Part shown: positions 42,811 through 51,177 of the stretch, in pieces
How positions within the stretch are numbered: position 1 is the first letter of the stretch
Layout: each line of letters begins with the position of its first letter
NCBI GenBank assembly: GCA_031272515.1
Contig: JAISTR010000042.1
Location: forward strand, 89,242-153,241
Length of the DNA stretch: 64,000 bases
Direction: 5' to 3'
Origin: Erysipelotrichaceae bacterium
Lineage (GTDB): Bacteria; Bacillota_I; Bacilli_A; Erysipelotrichales; Erysipelotrichaceae
Program-made: the position numbers and the translations under genes
Notes under the pieces: generated by a model
Seen by the model: only the letters and a program-made list of their open reading frames with translations
What the model was told of the DNA's origin: nothing
Database searches by the model: none

Positions 42811-43348
42811 TATTGCCTCCACGATGCTGGATCTGGCGAATAACAGCGTAAGGGCGAAGGCGACCAGCCTGCGCATCCGGCTGGTAGAGGAAGAAGACAA
42901 AAACCGCTTTCTTCTATGGATCAAGGACAACGGGCAGGGAATGGACAGAAAACTGCTAGAGAAAGTGCAGTCGCCGTTCTTTACCACCCGTACCACCCGA
43001 AAAATCGGTTTGGGCATCCCTTTTGCCAAAGAGCTGGCCCAGCTTTGTGAGGGCAGGTTTTGCTTAAAGTCCAAGCCAGGGCAGGGGACCCTGATTGCGA
43101 TTGAGATGAAAGCCGATCACTGGGACCGGCCGCCCCTGGGCGATGTTGGCGAAGCGCTGAGTACCCTGATTCAGTCAGCACCGGAAGTGGAAATCCGCTT
43201 TGGTGCCAAAAAGAATCAAAAACGCTTTACGCTAAACACCACAAAACTCAAGGAACTGCTGGACGGGGTTCGACTTGACAGCCCGGATGTGATACTCTGG
43301 ATAAAGGATTATGTCAGACAAGAATTGACTAAGATAGAAATGAGGTAA
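42800..43348 (+). CDS. GHKL (histidine kinase-like) ATPase without sensor domain
   Basis: The protein has about 182 residues from the ATG at 42800, which overlaps the PHP gene by 11 bases. The N-box DLANNSVRAKA, G1 box KDNGQGMD, F-box region FFTTRTTRKIGLGIPFAKE and GQGTLIAIEM show an intact ATP-binding domain. There is no sensor region or phosphorylatable His domain. The C-terminal 70 residues have no recognised fold. An earlier ATG at 42761 is possible but cuts into the PHP gene further and adds nothing conserved. Likely a regulator of hydrogenase expression or activity. Confidence 0.8.
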   Translation: MLADIASTMLDLANNSVRAKATSLRIRLVEEEDKNRFLLWIKDNGQGMDRKLLEKVQSPFFTTRTTRKIGLGIPFAKELAQLCEGRFCLKSKPGQGTLIAIEMKADHWDRPPLGDVGEALSTLIQSAPEVEIRFGAKKNQKRFTLNTTKLKELLDGVRLDSPDVILWIKDYVRQELTKIEMR

Positions 43349-43352
43349 GAAG

Positions 43353-43718
43353 ATGAAGTCATTGGAAGATTTGAAAAAACTCAGGGAGAGTGCCAAGCGC
43401 AAGATTGATATGCGCCAGGGCGAGGCAGACTACCGCATCGTCGTGGGCATGGCGACCTGCGGCATCGCCGCCGGTGCCAGACCGGTACTCAATGCCCTGT
43501 TGGAGGAGCTTGACAAGAACCACTACCCGGCGGTAGTGACCCAGACCGGCTGCATCGGCATGTGCACGCTGGAACCGATTGTCGAGGTATTTGATAAACA
43601 GGGGGAGAAAACCACCTATGTGCTGGTGAACCCGGAAAAAGCCCGGGAGATCATCCACAGTCATGTCGGGAAAGGCGAAGTGCTGCAAAAGTATACGATT
43701 GCGGCTACGGGTAAGTAA
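43353..43718 (+). CDS. Thioredoxin-like [2Fe-2S] ferredoxin
   Basis: The 121-residue protein has the (2Fe-2S) ferredoxin fold related to NuoE, with cysteines in MATCGIAAGA and QTGCIGMCTLEP and a C-terminal helix of the form NPEKAREIIHSHV. In HydABC gene clusters a protein of this kind is usually encoded just before hydB and may be an electron carrier or an extra subunit. GAGGTAAG precedes the ATG. It is separated from hydB by two bases. Confidence 0.85.
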   Translation: MKSLEDLKKLRESAKRKIDMRQGEADYRIVVGMATCGIAAGARPVLNALLEELDKNHYPAVVTQTGCIGMCTLEPIVEVFDKQGEKTTYVLVNPEKAREIIHSHVGKGEVLQKYTIAATGK

Positions 43719-43720
43719 GC

Positions 43721-45520
43721 ATGCTGGAACGTACACACATACTGGTCTGTGCCGGTACCGGCTGCACCTCCTCGCAATCGGCATTGATCTACGATAATTT
43801 CCAAAAGGTGCTCAAGGAGCGCAAGCTCGACAAGGAAGTCAAGGTCGTCAAGACCGGCTGCTTCGGCTTATGTCAGAAGGGGCCGATTGTGGCAGTGCAC
43901 CCGGATGAGGTGTTCTATGCCCATGTCACCCCTGAAGATGTGGCGGAGATTGTGGAAGAGCACATCTACAAGGGACGTACCGTGGACCGTTTGGTCTTAC
44001 ACGACATTGATGATGATACCAAGGAGAAGGTCTTCGACATCAACCGCATCCGCTTCTATGCGAAGCAGCAGCGGATTGCGCTTCGCAACTGCGGCATCAT
44101 CAATCCCGAAGACATTGAAGAATACATTGCCCGCGATGGCTATCAGGCTTTGGGCAAGGTGTTAAGTGAAATGACGCCGCAACAGGTCATTGACGAAGTC
44201 AAGGCCTCCGGTTTAAGAGGCCGGGGCGGAGGAGGATTCCCAACGGGCGTCAAGTGGCAGTTTGCGGCTGCCCAGGACTCCAGCGAAAAATATGTCATCT
44301 GCAATGCGGATGAAGGGGACCCCGGTGCCTTTATGGACCGTTCGGTTCTGGAAGGGGACCCGCATACCGTTTTGGAAGCGATGGCGATTGCCGGTTATGC
44401 AATCGGTGCCAGCCATGGCTATATCTATATCCGGGCGGAATACCCGATTGCGGTGGAACGCCTGAAGGTCGCCATCAAGCAGGCGAAGGAGCTGGGCTTG
44501 TTGGGAGACAATCTCTTTGGCAGTGGCTTTTCTTTCGATATTGAACTGCGCTTGGGCGCGGGTGCCTTTGTTTGCGGGGAAGAGACCGCACTGATTATGT
44601 CAATTGAAGGCAAGCGCGGCATGCCGGTGCCAAAACCGCCGTTTCCGGCAGTCAAGGGCGTCTGGGGCAAACCGACGATTATCAATAATGTCGAGACCTT
44701 TGCGAACGTCTGCCAGATCATCCTCAACGGCGCAGCCTGGTTCAAGGCGATTGGGACCGAGAAATCGTCTGGTACCAAGGTCTTTGCCCTGGGTGGCAAA
44801 ATCACCAACACCGGTTTGGTGGAAGTACCGATGGGGACAACCCTGCGGGAAGTCATCTATGAAATCGGCGGTGGCTGTCCCAACAACAAGCGCTTCAAGG
44901 CCGTGCAGACCGGCGGACCGTCTGGCGGCTGTTTGACTGAGGAGCACTTGGATACGGAAATTGACTTTGACAATTTGATTGCCCTGGGCTCGATGATGGG
45001 GTCCGGCGGCATGATCGTATTGGATGAAGACAACTGCATGGTGGATGTCGCCCGCTTCTATATGGACTTTATCGTCGATGAGTCGTGCGGCAAGTGCACA
45101 CCCTGCCGGGTGGGCACCAAGCGCTTATTGGAACTTTTGACGGATATTTGTGAAGGCAGGGGAACGCTGGAGACCCTGGAGGAGTTGGAGACGCTCTCCA
45201 ATGACATCAAGGAGGCTTCCCTGTGCGGTTTGGGACAAACCGCACCCAACCCGATTCTCTCCACGATGCGGCAGTTCAAGGATGAATACCTGGCGCACGT
45301 GGTGGAAAAACGCTGTCCGGCCGGCGTCTGTAAGGCGTTATTGTCCTATAAGATTGATCCGGACAAGTGCAAGAAGTGCTCGATGTGTGCCCGCGGCTGT
45401 CCGGTCGGCGCCATCAGCGGCGAACCGGGCAAGACCGCCTATGTGATTGACCCGAAGAAATGCATCAAGTGCGGTGCCTGTATTTCGACATGCAAGTTTG
45501 GCGCCGTGGCCAGAGGTTAG
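43721..45520 (+). CDS. hydB: NADH-dependent [FeFe] hydrogenase, HydB (NuoF-like, flavin/NADH-binding) subunit
   Basis: The 599-residue protein has an N-terminal thioredoxin-like [2Fe-2S] domain (CAGTGCTSSQ, TGCFGLC). The FMN and NADH binding core shows GLRGRGGGGFPTGVKW and NADEGDPGAFMDR. An SLBB domain, the NuoF cluster CGKCTPCRVGTKRLLE, and a C-terminal pair of [4Fe-4S] motifs (CKKCSMCARGCP, CIKCGACISTC) follow. This subunit oxidises or reduces NAD(H) and, in bifurcating enzymes, splits electrons between ferredoxin and HydA. It is placed directly before hydA. Bifurcation cannot be told from sequence alone. Confidence 0.96.
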   Translation: MLERTHILVCAGTGCTSSQSALIYDNFQKVLKERKLDKEVKVVKTGCFGLCQKGPIVAVHPDEVFYAHVTPEDVAEIVEEHIYKGRTVDRLVLHDIDDDTKEKVFDINRIRFYAKQQRIALRNCGIINPEDIEEYIARDGYQALGKVLSEMTPQQVIDEVKASGLRGRGGGGFPTGVKWQFAAAQDSSEKYVICNADEGDPGAFMDRSVLEGDPHTVLEAMAIAGYAIGASHGYIYIRAEYPIAVERLKVAIKQAKELGLLGDNLFGSGFSFDIELRLGAGAFVCGEETALIMSIEGKRGMPVPKPPFPAVKGVWGKPTIINNVETFANVCQIILNGAAWFKAIGTEKSSGTKVFALGGKITNTGLVEVPMGTTLREVIYEIGGGCPNNKRFKAVQTGGPSGGCLTEEHLDTEIDFDNLIALGSMMGSGGMIVLDEDNCMVDVARFYMDFIVDESCGKCTPCRVGTKRLLELLTDICEGRGTLETLEELETLSNDIKEASLCGLGQTAPNPILSTMRQFKDEYLAHVVEKRCPAGVCKALLSYKIDPDKCKKCSMCARGCPVGAISGEPGKTAYVIDPKKCIKCGACISTCKFGAVARG

Positions 45521-45531
45521 GAGGCAGTGAA

Positions 45532-47274
45532 GTGAAAGTAAAAATCAACAACATTGAAGTGGAAGCAGAAGCCGGGGATACCATCTTAAAGGCCGCCGAA
45601 AAGGCGGGCATCAAGATTCCCACGCTCTGCTATCTCAAGGGCCTGAATGAAGCCGGCTGCTGCCGGGTCTGTATGGTGGAAGTCAAGGGCGCCCGCTCAT
45701 TGGCGGCGGCCTGTGTCTACCCGGTGAGCGATGGCATGGAGGTCTTTACCCACTCCACCAAGGCGCTCTCTGCCCGCAAGAAGACGGTGGAGCTGATCTT
45801 ATCCAACCACAACAAGCTGTGCCTCTCCTGCATCCGCAACCAGAATTGCGAATTGCAGGAGCTTTCCCAGGATCTGGGCATCCGTGATTTCCCCTACAAG
45901 GGCGCAATGACCAAGCCCTCTTTCGATGATGCATCGGAAGGCATCGTACGCGATACCTCCAAGTGTGTCTTATGCGGACGCTGTGTCAGCGCCTGCCAAA
46001 AGATTCAAGGCCTGGGCATTCTGGGTTATCAGGAGCGCGGCTTCAAGGCCAAGGTCGGACCGGTCTTTGACCGCTCATTCTCCAAGGTTGATTGCATGGA
46101 ATGCGGTCAGTGCGTGAATGTCTGCCCGGTGGGTGCCTTATATGAAAAAGAGGAGATTCACCGCGTCATTCAAGCCTTGAATGACCCGGACAAGCACGTG
46201 ATTGTGCAGACAGCCCCTGCTGTCCGCGCCAGTCTGGGCGAGGAATTCGGGTTACCAATCGGCACCCGGGTGACCGGCAAGATGGCCGCGGCTTTGCGCA
46301 GAATCGGCTTTGACAAGGTCTATGACACCAACTTCGGTGCCGACTTGACGATTATGGAGGAAGGCACGGAATTCATCGAGCGCTTCACCAAGGGCGGGGT
46401 GCTGCCGATGTTGACCAGCTGCTCACCCGGCTGGGTGCGCTATATCGAGTTTGAGTATCCGGATTTGTTGGATCACCTTTCTTCCTGCAAATCCCCGCAT
46501 ATGATGCTGGGCAGTGTGCTCAAGAGCCACTATCCAGAGCGGATCGGCCTGGATCCCAAGCAGATTTTCAACGTGTCTATCATGCCCTGCATCGCCAAGA
46601 AGGCGGAGAAGGACCGTCCGGAAATGGTCAACAGCGACGGTTTGAAGGACGTCGATGCGGTCTTGACCACCCGGGAGCTGGGACGCATGATCAAGATGTA
46701 TGGCATTGATTTTGTGAATCTGCCCGATGAGGAGTTCGACCAGGACCTCTTTGGCGAATACACCGGTGCCGGCGTCATCTTCGGGGCTACCGGCGGGGTC
46801 ATGGAAGCGGCGCTGCGTACTGTGACTGAACTTTTGACCAAGAAGGAACTCAAGGACATCGACTTTATGGCGGTCCGCGGGACCGAAGGGGTCAAGGAAG
46901 CGACCCTGGATATCAACGGTACGGAAGTAAGGGTAGCGGTCGCCCACTCGATGTCTTTGGCCAAACCTTTACTGGAACAAATCCGCAACGGCACTTCGCC
47001 CTATCATTTCATTGAAATCATGGGCTGTCCGGGAGGCTGCATCAACGGCGGCGGACAGTCGTATGTCAGTGCGAAGATCCGCAATGGGTCTTTGGATTAC
47101 AAAAAAGAACGGGCGAAGGCACTCTATACCGAAGACACTTTGATGCAAAAGCGGAAGTCGCATGAGAACCAGCAGATTCAGGACCTCTACAAAAACTATC
47201 TGGGCAAACCCGGATCGCACAAGGCCCATGAGCTGCTGCATACCCACTATCATAAAAGAGAACGTTTTGTATAA
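45532..47274 (+). CDS. hydA: NADH-dependent [FeFe] hydrogenase, HydA catalytic subunit
   Basis: The 580-residue protein starts at the GTG at 45532, seven bases after AGGAGG. It has an N-terminal [2Fe-2S] domain (LCYLKGLNEAGCCRVCMVEV), the His/Cys [4Fe-4S] site (HNKLCLSCIRNQNC), two ferredoxin clusters (CVLCGRCVSAC, CMECGQCVNVCP) and the H-cluster signatures TSCSPGW, MPCIAKKAEKDRPE and MGCPGGCINGGGQ. It reduces protons or oxidises H2 using the H-cluster. It lacks the C-terminal [2Fe-2S] extension of the Thermotoga enzyme. The maturation genes needed for the H-cluster are not in this window. A terminator follows. Confidence 0.97.
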   Translation: MKVKINNIEVEAEAGDTILKAAEKAGIKIPTLCYLKGLNEAGCCRVCMVEVKGARSLAAACVYPVSDGMEVFTHSTKALSARKKTVELILSNHNKLCLSCIRNQNCELQELSQDLGIRDFPYKGAMTKPSFDDASEGIVRDTSKCVLCGRCVSACQKIQGLGILGYQERGFKAKVGPVFDRSFSKVDCMECGQCVNVCPVGALYEKEEIHRVIQALNDPDKHVIVQTAPAVRASLGEEFGLPIGTRVTGKMAAALRRIGFDKVYDTNFGADLTIMEEGTEFIERFTKGGVLPMLTSCSPGWVRYIEFEYPDLLDHLSSCKSPHMMLGSVLKSHYPERIGLDPKQIFNVSIMPCIAKKAEKDRPEMVNSDGLKDVDAVLTTRELGRMIKMYGIDFVNLPDEEFDQDLFGEYTGAGVIFGATGGVMEAALRTVTELLTKKELKDIDFMAVRGTEGVKEATLDINGTEVRVAVAHSMSLAKPLLEQIRNGTSPYHFIEIMGCPGGCINGGGQSYVSAKIRNGSLDYKKERAKALYTEDTLMQKRKSHENQQIQDLYKNYLGKPGSHKAHELLHTHYHKRERFV

Positions 47275-47278
47275 GACG

Positions 47279-47303
47279 AAGGCACTTTGAAAGTGCCTTT
47301 TTT
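47279..47303 (+). terminator. Intrinsic terminator after hydA
   Basis: AAGGCACTTT pairs with AAAGTGCCTT, followed by T residues. It ends the hydrogenase operon. Confidence 0.85.
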
Positions 47304-47318
47304 AAAGGGAGGAACACG

Positions 47319-48743
47319 ATGGATGAAGAATTGAAAAGACAGCTGGAAAGGGTTGGGGAGGCCTTGACTTTACCCAGTTTCAATGTCGGGATTTCCTATC
47401 AGGGCAAGCGCAGTTTTCACTCGTTCGGTTTTCGTGATGGCATAAAAGATGCGGTCGACAGCAAGACCATCTATCCGCTGGCTTCCGCTTCCAAGGCCTT
47501 TATCGCCGCCAGCGTATTGATGCTAGCAAGTGAGGGGTTGTGTGAATTGGACAAGCCGGTGCATGACTACCTGCCGGAAATCGAGTTCTATGTGCCTTAT
47601 ATGACTGAACAGATTACCATACGCGATATCCTGAGCCATCGTACCGGCTTGCCCCGGCATGATGTGCAGATGATTTTGCAGGGGGATGTGAGCCTGTCGG
47701 AGATGATGTATCTTTTGCGCTTTTTACCGCCAGCCTATAAGCTGCGCGAGCGCTTCCACTATCAAAACCACATGTTTGGTTTAGCAACCTACCTGGTAGA
47801 GGAGCTTAGCGGCAAGCCCTGGCAAGCGTTTGTGCAAGAGCGGATCCTTTCACCGTTAAAGATGAAGCGCACCACCACAGGCTTTCATGACTACTATCAG
47901 ATTGATGACAATTATGTGGCGCCTTTGGTTTTGAAAGAAGGCAAGAATGTGCCAATCCCTGAGATGAACCCGGATAATTTGGGCTGCTGTGGCAGCATCT
48001 CTGCCAGCATCGAAGACCTTTTGACCTGGGGGGAAGTCAACCTGGGGCAGGGGACTTTGCGGGGTGTGAGCATCTATCCCCAAGACTGTGCGGTAGAACT
48101 GCATAAACCCACGACCCCAATTCGGGCAGGGGACCTGACGCCGATGCCCAATCCGGACGAGGTTAGTTCCTTTGACTATGGTCTGGGTTGGTTTATCGAA
48201 ACGTATCGCGACCATAAACTGGTCCAGCATGGCGGTACCCTGTTTGGCTATAAGAGCCTGGTTGGCTTTATGCCTGACCTGGATTTGGCCTTTGCGATTT
48301 TGATTAATCAAAATTCCACCCTTGGCTGTGAGGTGATGGAACGCTATATCCTGGATGCCTATCTGAAAGTAGAACCGAATGATTGGGTGGATTTCTATCA
48401 AAGCGCGCAGCAGGTTTTGAAAGACAAAAAAGCCAAGACACAAAAAAAGCTGTTTGGCGATCCAAAAACAAAGGTGGATTACAGCTGCTATGTGGGTGTC
48501 TACCAACATCCGGCTTACGGGCAAATCAGCTTTGAAGTTGGCGAGAATTGCCTGGTGGGGACAGCCGGTACTGCCAAGTTTCAGCTGGTACCGGGCAAGG
48601 CGGATCAGTTTGTGCTGACTACGGCCATGGATCCCACTGGCAGCCCCTGTCACTTTATCGAGGGCGAAAAGGGGGCAGCAGTCTTTAGTGCAAAGCTGGA
48701 TGAAGACTGTCCGCAAAACATCGAATTTGTGAGAGTCGAATAA
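47319..48743 (+). CDS. Serine beta-lactamase-like hydrolase (class C/EstB type)
   Basis: The 474-residue cytoplasmic protein has no signal peptide. The serine-hydrolase motif SASK (Ser about 54, SxxK) and the second motif HYQNHMFG (YxN) are present. The third motif is probably the HGGT of LVQHGGTLFG near residue 307. Domain boundaries fit the beta-lactamase/D-aminopeptidase family (Pfam Beta-lactamase), with a C-terminal lipocalin-like domain from about residue 380. Such proteins hydrolyse esters, D-amino-acid peptides or beta-lactams. The absence of a signal peptide makes a resistance role unlikely. AAAGGGAGGAAC precedes the ATG. Confidence 0.87.
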   Translation: MDEELKRQLERVGEALTLPSFNVGISYQGKRSFHSFGFRDGIKDAVDSKTIYPLASASKAFIAASVLMLASEGLCELDKPVHDYLPEIEFYVPYMTEQITIRDILSHRTGLPRHDVQMILQGDVSLSEMMYLLRFLPPAYKLRERFHYQNHMFGLATYLVEELSGKPWQAFVQERILSPLKMKRTTTGFHDYYQIDDNYVAPLVLKEGKNVPIPEMNPDNLGCCGSISASIEDLLTWGEVNLGQGTLRGVSIYPQDCAVELHKPTTPIRAGDLTPMPNPDEVSSFDYGLGWFIETYRDHKLVQHGGTLFGYKSLVGFMPDLDLAFAILINQNSTLGCEVMERYILDAYLKVEPNDWVDFYQSAQQVLKDKKAKTQKKLFGDPKTKVDYSCYVGVYQHPAYGQISFEVGENCLVGTAGTAKFQLVPGKADQFVLTTAMDPTGSPCHFIEGEKGAAVFSAKLDEDCPQNIEFVRVE

Positions 48744-48766
48744 GGATTTTGTTGGGGGGAGAGAAA

Positions 48767-49315
48767 ATGACAAAAAACGGGAAAGTCTACAGTTTGCTTG
48801 CTTCCGGTCTATGTATGGTGGCGGTGATGATCTGCATCATTGTGGACTATGCCATCCATCAACAATTGACCTGGAGCCGGATTGTGACCATATCGGTATT
48901 ATTTGGCTGGTGTGTTACGACACCGCTGTTTTTGAAAAAGAACCAGATCCTGTTTACCTTACTTGCGATTACGGCTTTGGTTCAGCCCTTTTTGTGGTTA
49001 CTTGGCAGCTTTACCAGTAATCCCAGCTGGTACTTCCCGATGGGGGCAATCATCGGCTGTATTGGTATCGTACTGCTTTGGGTGTCTTACTTCATCTTTT
49101 GTTTCATCAGAATTGGGGTGCTGTATCAATGGGCATTGGTTGTATTTCTTTCAACAATGGTCGCCTCCCCGCTGATCCGGCACATCGTAAGGATGTATAC
49201 GGATGCCCGCTTTGACTGGTTCAATGAAATCATCAATTTGTTAGGCGGAGCTGCTTTGTGTGGATTTCTGGTTTACATGGGACACCAGAGGGAAAACAAA
49301 AAAGCAGGAAAATGA
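48767..49315 (+). CDS. Hypothetical five-helix membrane protein
   Basis: The 182-residue protein has about five membrane helices and a basic C-terminus (HQRENKKAGK). No family was recognised. The ATG at 48767 sits behind GGGGGGAGA, and the short in-frame extension from a TTG at 48749 is not needed. It follows the serine hydrolase gene by 23 bases and is probably cotranscribed. A terminator shared with the convergent DUF3021 gene comes next. Confidence 0.6.
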   Translation: MTKNGKVYSLLASGLCMVAVMICIIVDYAIHQQLTWSRIVTISVLFGWCVTTPLFLKKNQILFTLLAITALVQPFLWLLGSFTSNPSWYFPMGAIIGCIGIVLLWVSYFIFCFIRIGVLYQWALVVFLSTMVASPLIRHIVRMYTDARFDWFNEIINLLGGAALCGFLVYMGHQRENKKAGK

Positions 49316-49340
49316 GCTTTTAAAGAAAAGTAAAGAACAG

Positions 49341-49373
49341 AAAAAAAGCCCGGCAGAATTTTGCCGGGTTTTG
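49341..49373. terminator. Bidirectional intrinsic terminator
   Basis: GCCCGGCA/TGCCGGG is flanked by an A run and TTTTG between convergent genes. Confidence 0.8.
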
Positions 49374-49375
49374 TG

Positions 49376-49813
49376 TTACCAAGGATGGTTTTGTCGATAC
49401 TCTTTCAGCAGCTGGTTGTAGCTGCGGTGGCTCACCCGGAAATAGACCTCATAGACGGCGGTAATCAAGGCCAGAAAGCCGATAAAGCCAGCGGTATACA
49501 GTAACATCGGTTTTGCTTCAAAAGCAAACCAGCCTCCCGCCAAGGCGGTAATAGTCACCCCGAGATACAGCGGCAGGGCAAACTGCACAAACTGTTTGAT
49601 CAGCTCTTTGGTGGTGCCGGGTCCTTCCTTAAAGGCAGTCACCCTTTGAAAGCCGATCAGCATCGCCACAAACAGGATCTGCCAGATGCGATTGACCTCA
49701 ATCGCATCGCCGCCATCAATCATCACAATCACGACATACATCATTACTAAGCCCGCAAAGGCCATCGCCGCAAAGTTCTTGATTTCCATAAGCCAGTCAA
49801 ATGCTTTTTTCAT
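49376..49813 (-). CDS. DUF3021 family membrane protein
   Basis: The 145-residue protein has four membrane helices with the N-terminal MKKAFDWLMEIKNFAAMAFAGLVMM and a conserved cytoplasmic-facing end (VYEVYFRVSHRSYNQLLKEYRQNHPW). DUF3021 proteins are almost always encoded directly after a LytTR-type regulator, as here, and are thought to modulate it or sense the membrane. The ATG whose complement ends at 49813 was chosen because GGAGGA precedes it. The start overlaps the end of the LytTR gene by 17 bases, so the two are coupled. Confidence 0.85.
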   Translation of the reverse strand: MKKAFDWLMEIKNFAAMAFAGLVMMYVVIVMIDGGDAIEVNRIWQILFVAMLIGFQRVTAFKEGPGTTKELIKQFVQFALPLYLGVTITALAGGWFAFEAKPMLLYTAGFIGFLALITAVYEVYFRVSHRSYNQLLKEYRQNHPW

Positions 49814-50258
49814 TTTGTTTTCCTCCAATTCCAATCTTGTTTTTAAGTCCCGGCAGGTACTGCCGGGAGATGATAATCCGTTCGCCGTTTTTCAGGGTTG
49901 CCTCCATACGGGCGCCAAAGACCGGTTTGAGTGAGAGTACTTGCAACAGGTTCAGCAGGCAGGCCTTATTGGCACGGATGAAGCTGGAAGTACTCAGCAA
50001 GTCCTCCAATTGATACAGCCTTAACGAGGTCTCCAGTACATCATCATCCAGGTACACGAAGGTCTTCTTGTCCACCGATTCGAAATAACAGATATCGAGG
50101 GGTGATAATAAGACGACCTGACCGTCTTTGGTCGCAGTCAGCTGCCGGTTCTTTTTCAAATAGGCCAGAATCTCCTTCACTTCCCCGTCCACATGGTGAC
50201 AGGTAATCAGGACTTCGGTCTCCCTTACTGTTTGGTTTTCTCGCAGTTCTACTTTCAT
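49797..50258 (-). CDS. LytTR family DNA-binding transcriptional regulator
   Basis: The 153-residue protein has an N-terminal segment of about 45 residues without a response-regulator receiver domain, then a LytTR DNA-binding domain (VVLLSPLDICYFESVDKKTFVYL, then FIRANKACLLNLLQVLSL and GERIIISRQYLPGLK). It probably controls its own operon together with DUF3021. The ATG (complement ends at 50258) follows GGGGGAA at about seven bases. A promoter and a palindrome TGTGATCACA lie upstream. Confidence 0.88.
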   Translation of the reverse strand: MKVELRENQTVRETEVLITCHHVDGEVKEILAYLKKNRQLTATKDGQVVLLSPLDICYFESVDKKTFVYLDDDVLETSLRLYQLEDLLSTSSFIRANKACLLNLLQVLSLKPVFGARMEATLKNGERIIISRQYLPGLKNKIGIGGKQNEKSI

Positions 50259-50275
50259 AATGAATTCCCCCAAAT

Positions 50276-50318
50276 TGTGATCACAGCTTCAGTGTACAAC
50301 AAAAACCCAAACCGGCAA
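50276..50318 (-). promoter_or_regulatory. Promoter of the LytTR-DUF3021 operon with overlapping palindrome
   Basis: On the minus strand, TTGCCG (50318-50313) and TACACT (50296-50291) are 16 bases apart. The palindrome TGTGATCACA (50276-50285) falls at the expected transcription start. It may be an operator for autoregulation. LytTR sites are usually direct repeats, so this is not a typical LytTR target. Confidence 0.5.
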
Positions 50319-50360
50319 GGGGATAATTACCCACCTGCCACTTTGGGCTGCCAAGTTGCA

Positions 50361-50399
50361 AAAAAAACACCCGGATGTTTGTCTTTGGGTGTTTTTTTG
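50361..50399 (-). terminator. Intrinsic terminator after the ABC permease gene
   Basis: AAAAAACACCC pairs with GGGTGTTTTTT. Read on the minus strand it ends the ABC exporter operon. Confidence 0.75.
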
Positions 50400-50418
50400 C
50401 TTAAAATAATCGAATCGA

Positions 50419-51177
50419 TTAAAACTCCAGTTCCTTCGCCTTGAAGGCCACAATTGCCAAAACCGTTGCTACAGCGATATAGAGTCCAAATTGAATGCAG
50501 TAGGTAAGAAGCTGACCAATCCCCATCATCGCCATCAGTACGTTCATGGTAATGTTGGTGAGCAGATAATTGGAAAGACCGGGGATGATGTCCGTCACAA
50601 ACTTCAGGTTCAATATCGTACTCGCAATCTGGGTCACTACCCCCAATGCCAGCATTAAGTAAGAAACCACGCCGAAGGTCGAGCGCTGAAAGCCAAAGAC
50701 GACGATTGCCGCCACGGCGGAGAAACCAACGATTTCCAACAGCGACTTCAGCGACAGGGCATACATGCCTTTCATCGCGATATCCAGAATCACACCCGGT
50801 TGGGCAACACCCAGTACCACCAGCACGCCCATAAGAAAGATTGGCAGCACAGCGCAGAAGATGCCGGCAAAAATTGTAACAAGCAGCAGCTTGGAAATCA
50901 CGATGACCGGCCGGGTAATTCCGTAGCCGATGACTGTCGGCAGGTTCTTGGAATTGAGATCATCACTGTAGAATGCGGAAAACAGATAGCCGCCGATGAT
51001 GGTGGGTATCATCGTAAAGATAGCCTCCATCCCGCCAAGCAAATCCTCTGCATCCATGCCAGCTGCCTGCGCCACCACAATGGCGCCGACCGATAAAATC
51101 AGAAAGCCAACAATGAAAAGATACAGACTCTTCTTATGCAATACCCGGTAGACTTCACCAATCATATAGTTAAGCAT
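50419..51177 (-). CDS. ABC-2 type transporter permease
   Basis: The 252-residue protein has six membrane helices in the arrangement of ABC-2 exporters: a cytoplasmic start (MLNYMIGEVYRVLHKKSLYLF), an extracytoplasmic segment after the first helix (MDAEDLLGGMEAIF) and a conserved cytoplasmic loop (FYSDDLNSKNLPTVIGYGITRPVIVISK). The ATG at 51177 lies eight bases from GGAGG. A GTG at 51186 overlaps that site and is rejected. It works with the ATPase encoded just upstream, which it overlaps by eight bases. The substrate (lantibiotic, peptide or other) is unknown. Confidence 0.85.
   Translation of the reverse strand: MLNYMIGEVYRVLHKKSLYLFIVGFLILSVGAIVVAQAAGMDAEDLLGGMEAIFTMIPTIIGGYLFSAFYSDDLNSKNLPTVIGYGITRPVIVISKLLLVTIFAGIFCAVLPIFLMGVLVVLGVAQPGVILDIAMKGMYALSLKSLLEIVGFSAVAAIVVFGFQRSTFGVVSYLMLALGVVTQIASTILNLKFVTDIIPGLSNYLLTNITMNVLMAMMGIGQLLTYCIQFGLYIAVATVLAIVAFKAKELEF

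Noticed and set aside
42151..43074. A 307-codon minus-strand frame in the hydrogenase operon.
   Set aside because: It lies opposite the PHP and GHKL genes, both with intact motifs. No ribosome binding site or family resemblance was seen.
39340..47274. Complex I (nuo) genes.
   Set aside because: The NuoE- and NuoF-like proteins are encoded with an [FeFe] hydrogenase catalytic subunit, and no membrane subunits are present. This is a HydABC hydrogenase.
47856..48773. A 305-codon minus-strand frame.
   Set aside because: It is antisense to the serine hydrolase and has no recognisable domain.
50276..50285. A CRP (catabolite activator) binding site.
   Set aside because: The core matches by symmetry only. 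A cAMP-CRP system is not expected in this type of organism, and only ten bases match.
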